A stretch of 64,000 nt of DNA from Chimonanthus salicifolius (GCA_013350335.1 CM023541.1:34650739-34714738), one strand, 5' to 3'. Counted from the first letter of the stretch, positions 23,462 to 37,453 are shown. A program made the numbers and translations. The notes: generated by a model from the sequence alone, not told the origin.

Positions 23462-25237
23462 TGTTGTGCAAATTTTACATTTATAACTCGCAAACGCACG
23501 AACTATTTAGATAGTAAAGCGATTAAGTGCGAGGTTGAACCCATCGGAACTTAGGAAAATATATCAATGAAAATTATACCATTGAATTAAGTATTTTAAG
23601 AATTTTGAGAAATATGGAGAAAAATCATAAATATGGAGTTATTTATCTAATCTATGAGTTTTAATCTTAATTTAGAAACATTCTAGATTTAAACATAGAA
23701 TCTAACAATTTAACTAATTTTAATTAAGATGGTGGCATTAATATAAAAATATAAACAATCTCAATCTAATTTAAAATAAAGAATTAAGATGCAATTAAAT
23801 TATTTCCAACCTACTTCATCAATTTCAAAGATTTGAGTTTTTATAAACAAAAATAAAATTAAAGACACGTAAACTACCTCTGTACATATTTACAGTGGAA
23901 CTGGGTCAAAGAATTATGGAGGCTTTATTTTCCATATTTTAAAAAAAATATCAAGGCTTAGAATACGGAGCTCACATTTATTATTTATCATGCACTCAAA
24001 TTCTTCATCTATTAAAATCCTCATTATGAAATTTATGAAATCAATTAAAATAAGAAAATTCAAATCCGGCCTTAGGTTAAATAAATTTTCAACTTGTAAT
24101 TTCGAATCTAAAAGTTTTTCTGCTCTTAAAAAGAGCCTTAGACTGAAAAAATCAAATTCTATTTATCCTAAAGATTTTTTCTGCTTTCATTGAACAACTT
24201 AAAATAATATCTAACATAAATCCATAAAAAGAATTAAAATAAAATCAAACTTTCATCATACAAAAATAAATAAGTGGAAAACCATATTTCTAAGGGTTTT
24301 TCTGCCTTTTAATTATTAATAAAAATTGGAATTAAGAATTACAATACATTGGATTTTGGATAAAAACAAAACGAAATTATACTATTATTAATGAAATTGA
24401 ATTACAAGACATGAATTAAAATAAAAGAAACTAATTACAAAAGAATAAAATAAAATAAAATAAAATAAACACTAACCAAAAACTCCTAAATCCTTCAATG
24501 CTCCAAATCCTCTAAGCCAGGTTCAGTTTTCTCAATGGGATAGGGCTAGTATTTATAGATGAAAGGAGGTGGAATGAATGGATTGGATTTAAAGATTTAA
24601 ATAAAGCAAGGGACACATGGAGGGCTGATATGATTTGTGCTAAATATGGAATGACTTAAAGGAGGAAAGGAGCTAAATTCGTATAAGGAAAGTGGGTGCA
24701 GAATCCCGTTTTTTACACATATACCATCTTACAGCTCAGTTTTGACCTTGTTAACTTCTGAATCAGAAAAAGTAGTAAACTACAAAGTTTTAGCTCTTGA
24801 AGTCTTCTTTCCAATGCAAAAAGAATCAAAGCAATTGGACATCGGAGTAGAAATTTATGACCAAAATACCGAATATGTATCAAACCTTCCTTATTTTTCT
24901 CATTTTCTTATTTTCTTTCTCTTTCCTTAATCCACTTGCCAAATTCGAAAATCCTCTTATATTGACTTCTAAATTTCGAATTTCCTCTTGAGATAATGAA
25001 AATAGCATTCACACATGTGAATTTATTTATGGGCTTTTCTTAATGGGCTTAATAATTGGGCTTGAGGTCCAAAATAACTCATAATGGGCCTAGGCTTTAT
25101 ATTTAAGCATTTTTTCTGTTATCCTCACTTTTAAACCTGCAAAACATAAAATTATACTAATTAGATAAAATTAAATAAAATGAGGTACTAACAATAATAA
25201 ATTAAGAGTAAAATATGTATTTATTTTGCACTCATCA
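23462..25237 (+). mobile_element. Solo LTR (family L2b), 1,776 bp
   Basis: TGTTGTGCAAAT...TTTGCACTCATCA is flanked by CTCAA on both sides (23457-23461 and 25238-25242). The ends form an imperfect inverted repeat around TGCAAA. It is closely related to the LTR inside NMO4 (47586-49260), including the TATA-like TATTTATAGATGAAAGG near 24551. No internal domain or second LTR is present. Confidence 0.9.
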
Positions 25238-25510
25238 CTCAAGACCATTGCTATATCTACTAGTAGTGAAAGTTTATTTCCCAGATTATTTGATTGAATT
25301 ACTATATCTATACATGCATACTACTGGTCTTATTTCAAATATAGAGATGCAATATCTATTGTAAAGCTCTATATTAAATTTTAATTCTAATTGAATTAAA
25401 AGTTTGATCTTCAAAGTGTCAAAAGAAAAATATACCTTATATTTTAAAATAATAATAATATTACTAAAACTTTGAAGGTGTAGCCTTAGTCACCACCAAC
25501 TTTCAAAATA

Positions 25511-26171
25511 AATTGTAACATGGATCTAAATAAATACTCGAGCGTTGGCCATCAATTCGCCCAATAACCATCATTCCTTTTGTCATTTTTACACCACATG
25601 GGAGCATATATCACATGATCTGTCTCCTTCAACCCATGCAAAAATTATAAAATATAAATGTCGTATACTTTCAACCATTCATAAGCAAGATTACAATTCC
25701 AAGGACTCCAACACATGATATCATGTGATTAATTGTCACATGGATCTAAATAAATACTCGAGCGTTGGGCCATCAATTCACCCAATAGCCATCATTCCTT
25801 CTGTCATTTTTACACCACATGGGAGCATATATCACATGACCTATCTCCTTCAACCCATGCAAAAATTATAAAATATAAATGTCGTATACTTTCAACCATT
25901 CATAAGCAAGATTACAATTCCAAGGACTCCAACACATGATATCATGTGATTAATTGTCACATGGATCTAAATAAATACTCGAGCGTTGGGCCATCAATTC
26001 GCTCAATAACCATCAATCCTTCTGTCATTTTTACACCACATGGGAGCATATATCACATGACCTATCTCCTTCAACCCATGCAAAAATTATAAAATATAAA
26101 TGTCGTATACTTTCAACCATTCATAAGCAAGATTACAATTCCAAGGACTCCAACACATGATATCATGTGAT
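25511..26171. repeat. Three tandem copies of a 220-bp repeat
   Basis: Units begin at 25511, 25731 and 25952 with AATTGT(A/C)ACATGGATC, giving periods of 220 and 221. Each unit ends in the perfect 16-base palindrome CACATGATATCATGTG. The units differ by only a few bases. No coding frame runs through them. This looks like a short minisatellite array rather than a CRISPR or gene. Confidence 0.92.
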
Positions 26172-26299
26172 TATTTTTTTTAAGAAAAATAACATAATGT
26201 CATTAGGACTCTTTCAAATGTCAAATAATTTAAGATGATTTTTTTCCTTATTAATATAAGGTTAAAATCTTCAAAGAAATTTAGAGAAGTCGGTATAAA

Positions 26300-26639
26300 T
26301 GTAACGACCCGTCTCGCTAGCATAATATTGTCCGCTTTGGGCCCACGTATACGGGCCATCACTCACAGGCATAGAGTTGAACTATGCTCTAATACTATTT
26401 GTAACGACCCGTCCCGCTAGCTCAATATTGTCCACTTTGGGCACACACACAAGCCCACACAACTTTGCTTTAACGACCCAACCCACTGTTGCTCCCAAAA
26501 GGCCTTGTGCTAGAAAGAGGAGGTATACCAACTTGCAGCCTATAGAACAACTCTCCTCATAAGCAATGTGGGACAAATGGCGCCCAACCTGGTTACTTTT
26601 TCTCTCCCATCAATGCTTACACAAACACGGGGTATTACA
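26300..26639 (+). mobile_element. Solo LTR-like element (family L3), 340 bp
   Basis: TGTAACGACCCG...GGGTATTACA has inverted TGTAA/TTACA ends and the target duplication ATAAA (26295-26299 and 26640-26644). The first 100 bases are partly duplicated inside it, since TGTAACGACCCG recurs at 26400. A diverged 177-bp relative sits in intron 3 of NMO3 (31535-31711). Confidence 0.85.
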
Positions 26640-26644
26640 ATAAA

Positions 26645-28130
26645 TCAAATTAAATTGTTAATGTAGTGATAAAATGTGATTTTACATTACTTTGTTACAA
26701 CATTTGAGATTATCGATTTTGTAAAATTCAAATAATATTTCAATATTTAAATGATCGTGTGCTATTGATGCAATTACATATTCTAGAAGCTTATAATTTT
26801 ATTTAAATCAATGAAGAAGAGAGACAACGTAGCGGCCACTACAAACTGTTGCAGCGCAACAGCCGTAAGGTCCACTACGATGCCCAAAACAATTTGTTTG
26901 TCGCCAGGTCTACATTCATGAGCAAAAGAGACCTCTAGGTGGGTTTTCTCATTGAGCCCTCCTATGTTGGGCCTTTAAAGGTAGATCCAAACTTTTCATA
27001 TTTATTTAAATCGTGAATTGGTATACATGGCCAAACTTTCACGAAAAACTATATTTATCTAAACCCTATGAAACTATTAAAATTTTAAACTCTCATAATG
27101 ATGGGATAGAGTTTAATATTTGCTTACTCTAAATTGACATAATGTTTTCTCTATTCATCTACTCATTTGTGATTTTTTTTTTTTTTAAACATTAATCTAC
27201 TCATTTGTGATTAAAATGCATATAAGTATGTGCTATACTTAAAAAAAAAAAAAGGAAAAAGTCTCTACTTTACAAAATAGAGACTGATCTTTTTAAATTA
27301 TTACTCACTAAATATAAACTTAAAAAACTCAAAACTCAATTATACGTAAGCATCTCTCTAGACATTCTTAAGAGAAACCCTAAGAAAAACTCCAATATCT
27401 ACGTGTGATAATCAAAAGGAAGTCCTAAATATATTTCACACATTAATATTAAAAGTTTAGATTTGACTGCACAATTTTATTTAATTCATTTTCACCATCA
27501 TATGATGTTTATTGATATAAATATTTATTCAATAGTTCCAATTCACTACTTAAAAATAAAAAATTTAGACGACCTCTTAGTGTTCAACTTTAGATAAATG
27601 AAATTCTTATTGATATTCCACTTTCAACCTGTTAAATAAAGCTAATTAAAAATGAGTTAGACTGGCGAGAAAATCTAAGTAATAAATTCTAAAGAGACGC
27701 ATCATTAAATAAATTGTGGGTCCTATATATTAAATTTCATTTGATAAATGTTAATATAGATATGAAGTATGTAAAGTTTCACTATTAAATGATGATCCAA
27801 GCCATATACTTTTGACCTTTAAATTTTGATAAATATAGATAATTGATTTTTAAAAATCTAAAATCAAGCAAGAGCATGCCATATACATTATATTATATTA
27901 TATTATCCAACGTGGGTATGTAATATGATTTAATGAAGTTAATATTCGAATCCAGTTTGAAATTCTCTGATCAAATCAATGTACTTTTTAATGAAGCCAT
28001 GCGTGTAGAATCAAATCAATCAATAGAAGTGGAACTTATTATGATGATTTAAAAGTCAATGGTTTTTATAGATATTAAATAATTAACATGCCATATGTAT
28101 TATATATATTATATTATCCAACGAGGAACA
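26645..28130. other. Spacer and upstream flank of NMO3, no gene
   Basis: Up to about 27440 this is unrecognised AT-rich DNA with one GC-richer patch at 26820-26930. From about 27450 it matches the NMO1 upstream flank, with an internal deletion near 27860 that removes the part corresponding to about 1060-1780. Confidence 0.7.
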
Positions 28131-28146
28131 TGTGCATCCACCAATG

Positions 28147-28194
28147 AACGTGGCGCACGTCTGTCTTTCTCTCTATCCAGTATCACATATATAA
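28147..28194 (+). promoter_or_regulatory. NMO3 core promoter: ACGT boxes and TATA box
   Basis: Paired ACGT cores (about 28147-28160) and TATATAA at 28188-28194 stand 75 to 120 bases before the ATG, as in NMO1. The leader also matches NMO1 and contains no LTR. Confidence 0.6.
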
Positions 28195-28268
28195 TACTAA
28201 CAACATAGAGGGAACGTCGAGCTGGTGTGGTGAGTTAGAAACAACAAGCAGAAGCAGAAGTAGAAGCA

Positions 28269-31200
28269 ATGAAGGTTGGAGGGATACTGGGATTCGACCA
28301 TGGCATCGTGTTGGCACCCATGGGAGCCGACGTCTCAGGCCCAGAGCTGGTGGCTGCTGTGGCCAACGCCGGTGGGATAGGACTCCTTGCCAGCCCTGTC
28401 GTATGGATTACTCTTACTCTTTCTCTTCTCTTCAATTCTTCTTCTGGAATTTGAATTTGCAATTTGATTTCCAATCGGGTGATGCCCAATTTGATTTGTT
28501 GCAGAACGACTACGATGCAACTGTCAGGGCAATAAAGGTGACGAAGAAACTGACCAATAAACCATTTGGAGTAGGAATTCTTTTAGAATTCGACAATACA
28601 CATACCATAAAAGCTATTTTTGATGAGAAGCTGGCCTGCATGCAAGTATTTTGGGGTGACTTCCCCAAAGAGATGGTTGATGAAGCTCACAAACATGGCA
28701 TCAAAGTCATCCATCAGGCATCCTCTCTCTCCCTCTCCCTCTCCAAGGAATTTCAATCCTTCTCCAAGTGGACTAACTGTTAAAAAATATAAATATTTAT
28801 TTAATTAGTTCGTTTTAATGCTCAAATTTTTTTTAAAAAAATATTATATATGTGAAGATCATTAGATGTGATTCACTCTTTTGCGATGTTATTTGATTTA
28901 AAATGCCACTGAACCCAAGCTTAGAAGGCCATTTAGTTGAACTCCGTGGGAAAAAAATTCGGCCTGCCGATATGTATTGGCTGTATAGTTTGATACTTTT
29001 TCTCCTCTCCTATTTTTTTTTATTTTATTAGCAAAAAATTATAGAAAATTCTGGGCTTCATAGATATGTATTTTTATCATTAAGTAGCGGAAATTTATAT
29101 ATTTGAATGCTGTTTTTAAGTTACGACATCGAGAATTTGAAATGTTTTTAAAAATTAATAGAAAAATATCAAAATAAAGTTCAAGAATATGAGAAAACAT
29201 TTCTATTAATTTTATGTAAATTTATTAACTTAAAAAACAAAAAAAAAAACCTTTCCCATACAAAAGAAAATGTAATTCGAACAAAATTAAACAATATTTT
29301 ACCTTCTACTTAATATTCGGTTAAAAAAAATAGAAATGCTTTAAATATAATTTTTAGGCAATACACTAAATTCTAAAACAACATTCAAATCATTCCAAAC
29401 ATAATAAGGACACTTTATTAAAATAAAATCATATTTTCATTCAGAATAGATTCATATTGAAATTTAAATAGTTTTTGATGGTTGTGGGCCTCAAAATAGT
29501 AAAAATAAAATAAAAAAAGGGATGAATGCTCACTGCGCATACATAGAAATCCATGCAAATGCGACTGCCTAGGATGCCACACCCGTGATTCAGGATGGGC
29601 CCCGATGCATAGCAAGTGATACATATTGACTCTCTCCTAGTTGATATGTAACGGTCGATATGCAACGTATCGGCCTTTTTTACCTTCAATTGAACTCCCC
29701 TCTGTTGATTCTAGTATTCTATCATTTAAGGCTTGTTTGCATTTTGAGATGAATTGGGTTTGTTATGGTTTTTTACTTAGTGACTAGTGGAAGTATTTAA
29801 TGATTCTAGTATTCTATCATTTAATTTTTAGAATAGTCCCTGGCCATTTTATAATTTTTCATGTTAGCTACTGAATGAATCTCTCACAAAATTAGCCTAT
29901 GCGGCCACCGCCACTGGCCAACAATTCCATTGAAATGAGGACCTCCCAAGTCATGCCATTCTTTTTTGATGGATTATTATTTGTAATTCACAAAATTTTC
30001 CTAAATAATTTTATTTGATCTTGTCCATCAAAATCATAAAGAAATACTAATCGCGGAAGTCGCCAGGATATGCTATCTATGATGGGACCCACGTTTTGGA
30101 TGTTTGAAATTGTGAACGACTGCACTATAATCGTTTGTGTTATCGGCCTACTAAGTTTCAAAGAGAAGGAACTTTATTTGTTTAGGCTTTTTCTCCAAAA
30201 TTTATTTTGCTAGGTTATGTGTTCCTGTCAAGTGATTTCATTATGATCCTCTATAAACATTTTGAGTCTTCTAACATTAAGCTTGAATTGGAGGAGTTCA
30301 CTTATTGATAATCGTCTTCATCATCAATGTCTTTTTCTTTTCTACTTTTAATCTTCAGGTGGGAACTGTTAAAGCAGCTGAAAAAGCGGTTGCAGCGGGG
30401 GTTGATTGCATCATTGCTCAAGGAGTAGAGGCTGGAGGTCACATTGTCGGAACTGTCAGTTGCTTTTCTTTCTCTTGTTTTTTTTTTTTTGAGTTCTAAT
30501 GGATTGAAAGAGTTAGTATGGAGGGTAGAACCTATAAAGAACACTAGATGAATTTCTTTGGAGATACGCCTGACTACCATGGAGTGGATGCGGGTAAACT
30601 GAAAATGATATTAATTTTCACTCCCTCAAAATTTTAAGGTTTGTGATGGGAGATTTTGTGAGTTCACAACTAGGTGTTGCCGCAGCCTTGAAAATCTCAA
30701 ATTAGAAATCCAACTCAAAACCAATCAAATTGAATAAATTGGTTAGTTTTCACGCCTGTTACAAAATAAAAGTTGCTGCTTTTCTAAAAATAAAATGCAA
30801 TGTTGCTAATTGGTTCAAATGAACAGGGACTGTTTCATAGAGTTTTCTACTCCTACCATTATGAAATCGTCGGACTAGCATTATCAATCTGATTGGAGTA
30901 CATCTATTTTGAAGGTTTGGATTTATGGGTGGTGTAGAAAGAGAAGCTAGGTTTGGTTCTTGGCGGGTTTGGACCAAGAGTTACTACCGTCGGACAAGCA
31001 TTATCAAGCTAGCAATTTGGCTATGATACTTTTGGATTCAGATCAGTATGGCCATAAGAGTTACTACCTCACCTGACTTGATTGTTAAATAAGTCAGTTT
31101 GGATCCAACTCGATCATTGATTAGGCTGGAATGCCGAACCAAACTCGAAACTACCAGTTGTTTTTAGAAGTTGCTAGCCCTGCCACAAATAAATTTAGTC

Positions 31201-33085
31201 ATAATTATCTTCGACATAAAATGTGGATGGAAGCTCGATAAAGAAAGACATAGTTGATGGTGGAGTGATTGAGTGTATGATTTATTGTTTTCATGAGAGG
31301 GTTAAATAGAGAATCAGAACTCGAAAAACCGGCTTTAGATGAATTATATCTTTCATGATGATTTTGATGGCCTTCTACTTCTTTTTAAATTTTGATATGA
31401 TCTTTGTTTAGAATGTTGATCCAACTCATTTCTCTGCAACTCGTAGCCATCTAATCTTTTGACTTTCTTGTCTACCATATATATTAATTTTTCATTTACC
31501 CTTCAGTAGGTCCTTCATTAGAGGGATGTGGTCTTACAACGACCCATCCCGCTATCGTGAGATTGTCCGCTCTGGACCTCACACACGGCCCGCACGACTT
31601 TCAATGCTCCCAAAAAGCCCATGCTAGAAGGAGCAAGGCTACCACTTATATAACAGTAAATTTCAAATGCAACTAGCAATGTGGGACTTTCCTTTGGAGT
31701 GGGGTATTACAGGTCTTTCAATCTATGATAACTTTTGGATCTCTCCCACCCACTATGATGGTTACCAAATCAATGGGCTTAATCATCATGTGTTGGATAG
31801 TAAATTACCGAAACCAGTATTGACGCATTGTCCTTACTATTTTAAGTCAGTTTCAGATTTTTACTTTTTCAATTAACCTTGTTAGAAGTAATCTTCACTG
31901 CCATTCATCTATAAATGTCCTTGTGGTTGGCTTTACTAATTAATCGTCGACTCTCAATGTTCTATAGGTTTCTTTAATGGCATTGCTTCCTAGAATTGTG
32001 GACGTTGTTGGTGATAGAAATATTCCAGTAGTTGCTGCAGGAGCCATAGTTGATGCCCGTGGCTATGTCGCCGCCTTATCCTTGGGTGCCAAGGGTATAT
32101 GTATGGGGACAAGGTTAGTCTATCACAACATAAATAATTGATACCATTTGGAGGAAATGAAAAGAAGTCCCAGCCCAATTAGGAAGTGTTAGATGATTGT
32201 TTGAAAATTCAAATATCAACATCTTGTATACTTTTCAAGGGACAAATCGAAGTTTGAAGGCTTCGTATCCTCCAACTATAAATTGTTCAAAATTTCAAAT
32301 GGACTAAATCAAGTTGCATCATCTGATCCTAGCCTCATTTTTCAGCCCAAGTTACATAATAGATTGGACCAGGGCCTAATCAGTACAAAGCCCAGTGATA
32401 TAGTTCTAAGTTGGCCTAACTGATATAGAAGTATTAAGAACCAGCATATGTATGGCAAATAATTGATTTAACTGACAATTTTTAACCACCAAGTCTCCAA
32501 CATAATTCTCATTATTTCCATTTAAACAGGTTTATAGCGACAAAGGAATCATATGCAAATGATTATTACAAACGCCAACTTCTTCATTACACAGAAGATG
32601 AAACTGATCGTAGTGATTTATATGGTCGGGCGACATGGAGGGCGTTTGTTCGTTGCTTGAACACACCCTTTCACAAGAAATGGCGAGATGCAGATGATGT
32701 GAAAAATGATGAAACTCAACCCATCATTGGGCACTCGACCATATATTGGGAGGTAACTTCCTGATCATTGTTAACTAATTCAAAAACAAATGTATCTGAG
32801 CATAATAGGCCAAGACAAAGCTCATGAAAAATATTGTAGAAAGAGATTTCTAATTTGTTTTTAACATGTTAGGAGGTAACTCTTCGCCGATTTGCGGGTC
32901 AAGTTGCAAACCAGACTACAACTGGTGAGCTTCAAGACATGTGTATGTTGGCAGGACAAGGAGTGGGATTAGTGAATGATATTGTTCCGGCAGCTGAAGT
33001 CATTTCGAGGTTTGTGGAAGGAGCCAAAGCTATAATCCAAGGCTTGGGAGAGAAATACCTCACAGACTCTATTGCAACTCCTTAA
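28269..33085 (+). CDS. NMO3: nitronate monooxygenase-like, 6 exons, 340 aa, intact
   Basis: Exons are 28269-28400, 28505-28717, 30359-30454, 31968-32113, 32530-32752 and 32873-33085. The joined frame is open for 340 residues. The first strand GIVLAPMG, the catalytic QGVEAGGH and the FMN motifs are all present. Compared with NMO1, one proline codon is missing in exon 5 (RDADDV against QNAPDDV), Gly-Ala-Gly becomes Gly-Val-Gly after KPF, and the C-terminus ends GLGEKYLTDSIATP, 11 residues shorter. Intron 2 has a GC donor. Intron 3 carries a small LTR-like insertion. It shares the A-type promoter with NMO1 and is the likely parent of NMO5. Confidence 0.92.
31535..31711 (+). mobile_element. Small LTR-like element (L3 relative) in intron 3 of NMO3, 177 bp
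   Basis: TACAACGACCCA...GGGTATTACA is flanked by GGTCT (31530-31534 and 31712-31716). The NMO1 intron shows the empty site. A right-truncated version remains in NMO5 at 54615-54707, so the insertion preceded the duplication of NMO3 to NMO5. Confidence 0.85.
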
Positions 33086-34419
33086 ATAGAATTGAACATG
33101 CATTTACAAGTTTAGCTTGTAAAAATATCAAGACAACTCCAATGACCATTTCATGGCTATGGCCTACCAATAAATTAATACTAGAGACAAATAAAGCCAT
33201 TGAGAAATAAAGTTGCATGCCCACCCTAATAAATGCTCTTCGAAGCTTAATATATATGCTTGGTTTGTCACTTCCCCTCTCTTTATTTGTGTTCTTCCAG
33301 TTTGAAATGTGATTATCTACTATAGTTAGAGGACATGCCTACTTAACTCTTTGTGATTGTCTCCATTTTTGTGTCACTTTTTGTGCATTTACCATTCTTC
33401 ATCCATCTATCTCTCCTGTACCTTGAAAACTCAAATCTCATACTGGACTCAAAATCTTATCGAGTTGAGTAACTCAATTGAATTTTTGGATTCAACTCTA
33501 AAAGAACTAAGTAAAACTCTTGAATTCTTACATCTCGAAATCCTATCAAATTGAGTCAATTCATATAGACTCATCTAAGTTCTTGTAAATTTAATAATTG
33601 CTTCCAATAAATGAAATGTAATTACTTCTATATTATTTTCCATTTCGTGAAGGCTAACGATTTTGTCTAAAATAATCTGTTCCAATTCGATTCCTTTCTC
33701 CCATGATGCAAGCATCATGGAACTAGACTTGATTGAGCATATGCATTGGACTACATGGACAAATTAAACAAAGGACACACTAATTGAACCCCATCTAATT
33801 AGCTTCTCATAATTTTGGACTTGGCTTATTAGAACTTTGGATTTGGCCACATCCACTAAATGACTCGAATATCCACTTTCCAATGACTCAACTACTCAAT
33901 TAAATGTTGCAAATGAAAAATAATTACTTCTATATTATTTTCCATTTGGTGAATGATAATTGTTTTACCTAAAATAATATGTTCCAGTTTGATTCCTTTC
34001 TCCCGGTACAAATGACCCTTCAATTTTCCAGATTTCAATTAAGTAGTCAAACACTCAAATCATCCTCCAAATAATGCAAAGCCAAAAAAGTATATTACCA
34101 TTGTAAACTCCACCAATCGATTTGCTACATTTTTTTATTAATTATTCAATAGTAAACGTTGATGCCTAAGAATGTATGTGTTCTTCATGGGTCCATGATT
34201 AGATGTGTTATGCAATCCTTTTGGAAATTTGAGTGAATATTATTGTAATAAAAGGAGAATGAATAGTTCTTGAACATATCAATCATCAAGGGAGGAACAT
34301 CCAATTAAAAAGCCATGTCCCACTTATTGCATCAAGATATTCATCTGTCATAAAAAAATACTAAACAAGTTCCTGAAAATTCTTCTTAAATTTCAAATCA
34401 AGATGGAATTTAAAGACCA

Positions 34420-34575
34420 GGGTATCCACACCTCTTAAAACACCTGACTAATTCTTGGAGCATGTGCAAATCTCTCTATCCACACACACTAAGTAAGACT
34501 ATAGGGAGTATCCCTTTTGTGTTAAGAGTGGCTTGAACTCAAGATCTTTTACATCTCAGGCGGGTTCTTAACTGT
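34420..34575 (-). repeat. SINE-like relic
   Basis: The block contains GGAGCATGTGCAAATCTCTC and, on the minus strand, a B-box-like GAGTTCAAGCC. A near-identical block is at 57645-57800 in the sister flank. Confidence 0.5.
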
Positions 34576-34765
34576 CCTGCGATTCTAGAATGCGAGAACA
34601 TAAAAGCCACCGCGAATGAAATAGTAAGGGAAAAAGGACAAGGGCAAATGGTTGAATGAAGAGTGAAAAAAGAAAATGTTCAAATTAAATGGTTGAAAAT
34701 ATTAATAAAATAAAAAAAATCTTAATAATTTACGTTTGGGAAACAGCGGGAAACGCAACATAAAA

Positions 34766-34872
34766 TCCCCATGGGCGAGCCCACTACTCCTAGGGCACAC
34801 CAAGGTTAGGCCATGAGGGCTCGAACCCGCAACCTCTCGCTTCCTGAGGCGGGAGGTAACCAGTTGAGCTCA
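34766..34872 (-). mobile_element. tRNA-derived SINE, sister of 8212-8321
   Basis: On the minus strand it has the B-box GGGTTCGAGCCC and the block CCTAGGAGTAGTGGGCTCGC. It sits at the same place in the 3' flank as the copies at 8212 and 58250. Confidence 0.7.
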
Positions 34873-35463
34873 TTCATGGACAATTAAAAATGTTTCCTTT
34901 AAAACAGTTGACATTATAAAAAATTTACCGGGATATTGTCGTAATATTATCATTTATCATCTTCTTAACGTCATTTTATCGGATATTCACTGTTAAAAAC
35001 AACAGAGTTGAAAAATACATGTTATAAACGTTATAATGATATTTTAACAATAAAAATATAGTAAAAGTGAAATTATCGTCGATATTTATAACATTATTGT
35101 TCCTTTAATACTTAAATTGCTTCATTATATAATACAAAAAAAGTAGAAGATGTGTTCAGATACTTGAGCTCATTCATGGACAATTAAAACGGTGTCATTA
35201 TCAAAAATTTATCTGGATATTGTCGCAATATTATCATTTATCATGTTCTTAGCGTCATTTTATCGGATATTCATTGTTAAAAACAGCAGAGGTGATAAAT
35301 ACATGTTATTAACGTTATAATGATATTTTAACGATAAAAATATAATAAAATTGAAACTATCGTCTATATTTATAACATTATTGTTCCTTTAATACTTAAA
35401 TTGCTTCATTATGTAATTGCTTTAATTGTTCAATATTTAGAACTACATCAATTACTTTTAGAA
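34864..35463. repeat. 300-bp local tandem duplication
   Basis: TTGAGCTCATTCATGGACAA occurs at 34864 and again at 35164, and the following AT-rich sequence is repeated with modest divergence. The sister flanks of NMO1 and NMO5 have one copy, so the duplication is specific to the NMO3 flank. Confidence 0.8.
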
Positions 35464-36084
35464 AGAAAAGAAAATATTTATAATATGTATTTATATAATA
35501 CAAAAAAAGTAGAAGATGTGTTCAGATAGTTGAATAATTTATGAATTAGCATTAAAAGTTATTACTGTATGCATATAAATTTTAATTATCTTTTAAAAAA
35601 CCTTTGTAAAAAGAGCATTTTTTTTTTTTTAAATACATTTGATGCAAATCTTAACTTTTGAAGTGGATCTCAAACCACTGGAAGCTATTTCTGTAGTCCG
35701 TCAACTACGATTTTCCATCCTCTTGGTTTAGATTTAAATACTATGTTTAATGCACGTTTTCCTAGTATTTTTACACGTTTAATTAATCATATTATCCTAA
35801 TTGTAACTTGATTATACTTTTAATTACATTTTTATTACGTAATAGAACATCACATCAATAGGACCTTTTTAATGATAAACAGTGACTTCAAATCTAAAAT
35901 ATATTATTCTTAATCTTATTTTATATATTTGTACAAATGAAAGTCATGTATCAGGTCAGACGCAATCCAATGGTGGAGCTACCACATTTCGTCTGAACTT
36001 TTCTTTGATTTTTTTTTTTTGATATTAGTGAAATGTCTTTCTTACTCTCTTGTTTTCACTCTTTTTTTTTTTTTTAATGATCAA

Positions 36085-36250
36085 AGTGTCCAGGTCTCTT
36101 AGAGCATCCAATTAATCTTCGGAAAATGTGCAAACCTCTTTACCCAGACACACTAAGTAACTCTACGGAGAGTGGCCCTTTCGGGTGGAGTGGAAATCAA
36201 AGTCAGAACTCTTATTTTCTAAGATGATTTTCTAGCCATCACTCCAACCT
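36085..36250 (-). repeat. SINE-like dispersed repeat, NMO3 flank
   Basis: Counterpart of 9268-9430 and 59315-59485, recognised by GAGAGTGGCCCTTTCGGGTG. Confidence 0.5.
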
Positions 36251-36959
36251 CGTTGAATTTTATCTTCACTCTCTGTTCCCTACAAAAGTTAGGACAAACA
36301 AATTAGTTCGAGCAGGCCTACTTTCTATGTTTCTTCCCAAATGTCCATTCCACCGTTTGATTTAAAATTTTCACTATATATGGACTCATTTTGGACTAAT
36401 TTTATATGTCCATTTAAAAGATCTAAACATTTTAATGTGATTGAAAAAACGCAATTTATTAGACAATTAAAATCATATTTTTAAACTCTTCAAACATAGA
36501 ATAAAAATTAAAATAGTAATTTAAGAAAAAAATTATCTAGCACCTAGGCTTAAAGGCTTGGGTTCTATGATCATAGATATCAAAGGATAGGATTCATTCT
36601 ATAATCAGAACATTTAGATGGCATGAATTCTACCAAAAAGTTGAAAATGTGGTTCACTAATTCTTTCTAGCTCAACTTTTTTCCATTATTGTATAACTGT
36701 TTTATCTATGATTCATCAAATGGACATTGAAAAGTTAAATCTAAGTTTGAAAGGTAAAATAACAATTTTAACCGTCTAAGTTTAGCTTTAAATCATTTAA
36801 TATTCCGTTTTGACTCTCTTTTAATTTTATATATCCATTTGCAACCAAAAATTTTAGACCCTTCACAGACTTAATCTTTCTTCGTAGGTTTTAGCTCATC
36901 TTTCTTAGTATTTAACCATTTAAATGTATTGTCATAATTTACAGCATGTGAGACTTTCT

Positions 36960-37453
36960 TTAAACTAAATTTTCATCTACATTTTGCTTTGGATGTACAT
37001 CATCTATAATTGGACTTGAAGAGTTTTGGAACTTGATCGTTTTCCATTCTATTGATGCGAGTATGAATAAAGTGTAAGCCTCACAAAGGAGAGAAGAATC
37101 AATCAAAAATAATTTACAATCCCTTAATTGGAGAAGAGAATAATTAGAGGAAGGCACATATCGGAAAGTCAATCGGGTGAAAACTTTCCGTTAATAGGAT
37201 TATTGACAACTTCTGGATTATATTGTGGTTGATATATACTAGGAAGTGATGGTGCCACAACTTTAAAATTAACGATATCATGTGGCATGATAACAAGATT
37301 TAGACAGTAAAACCTATACCGTTTGGATCTCTCAAGATATCCAATGACATATCCATTACCTATTCTAGGATCTAGTTTCTTTTCATGTAGATTATAAAGT
37401 CTGTCCTCCACTTGGCATCCAAAAATTGTATCTATTTGAAGGGCCCCAAACAT
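36960..37453 (-). pseudogene. Ty1/copia integrase C-terminal relic
   Basis: The minus strand encodes VEDRLYNLHEKKLDPRIGNG, then YVIGYLERSKRYRFYCLNLV and PHDIVNFKVVAPSLPS, a copia integrase tail. Its reading frame is then interrupted by foreign sequence and ends in IIDDVHPKQNVDENLV. The upstream coding side stops at about 37453, where an unrelated segment begins. It is nearly identical to 60185-60678. Confidence 0.82.

Larger units (their letters stand above)
33086..36959. other. 3' flank of NMO3, no gene
   Basis: The stretch is homologous to the NMO1 flank and to 56189-60184. It carries a SINE at 34766-34872, SINE-like relics at 34420-34575 and 36085-36250, and a local 300-bp tandem duplication, listed separately. 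No host gene is supported. Confidence 0.75.

Noticed and set aside
25511..26171. CRISPR-like array
   Set aside because: The repeats are 220 bases long, directly adjacent, without spacers, in a plant nuclear context.
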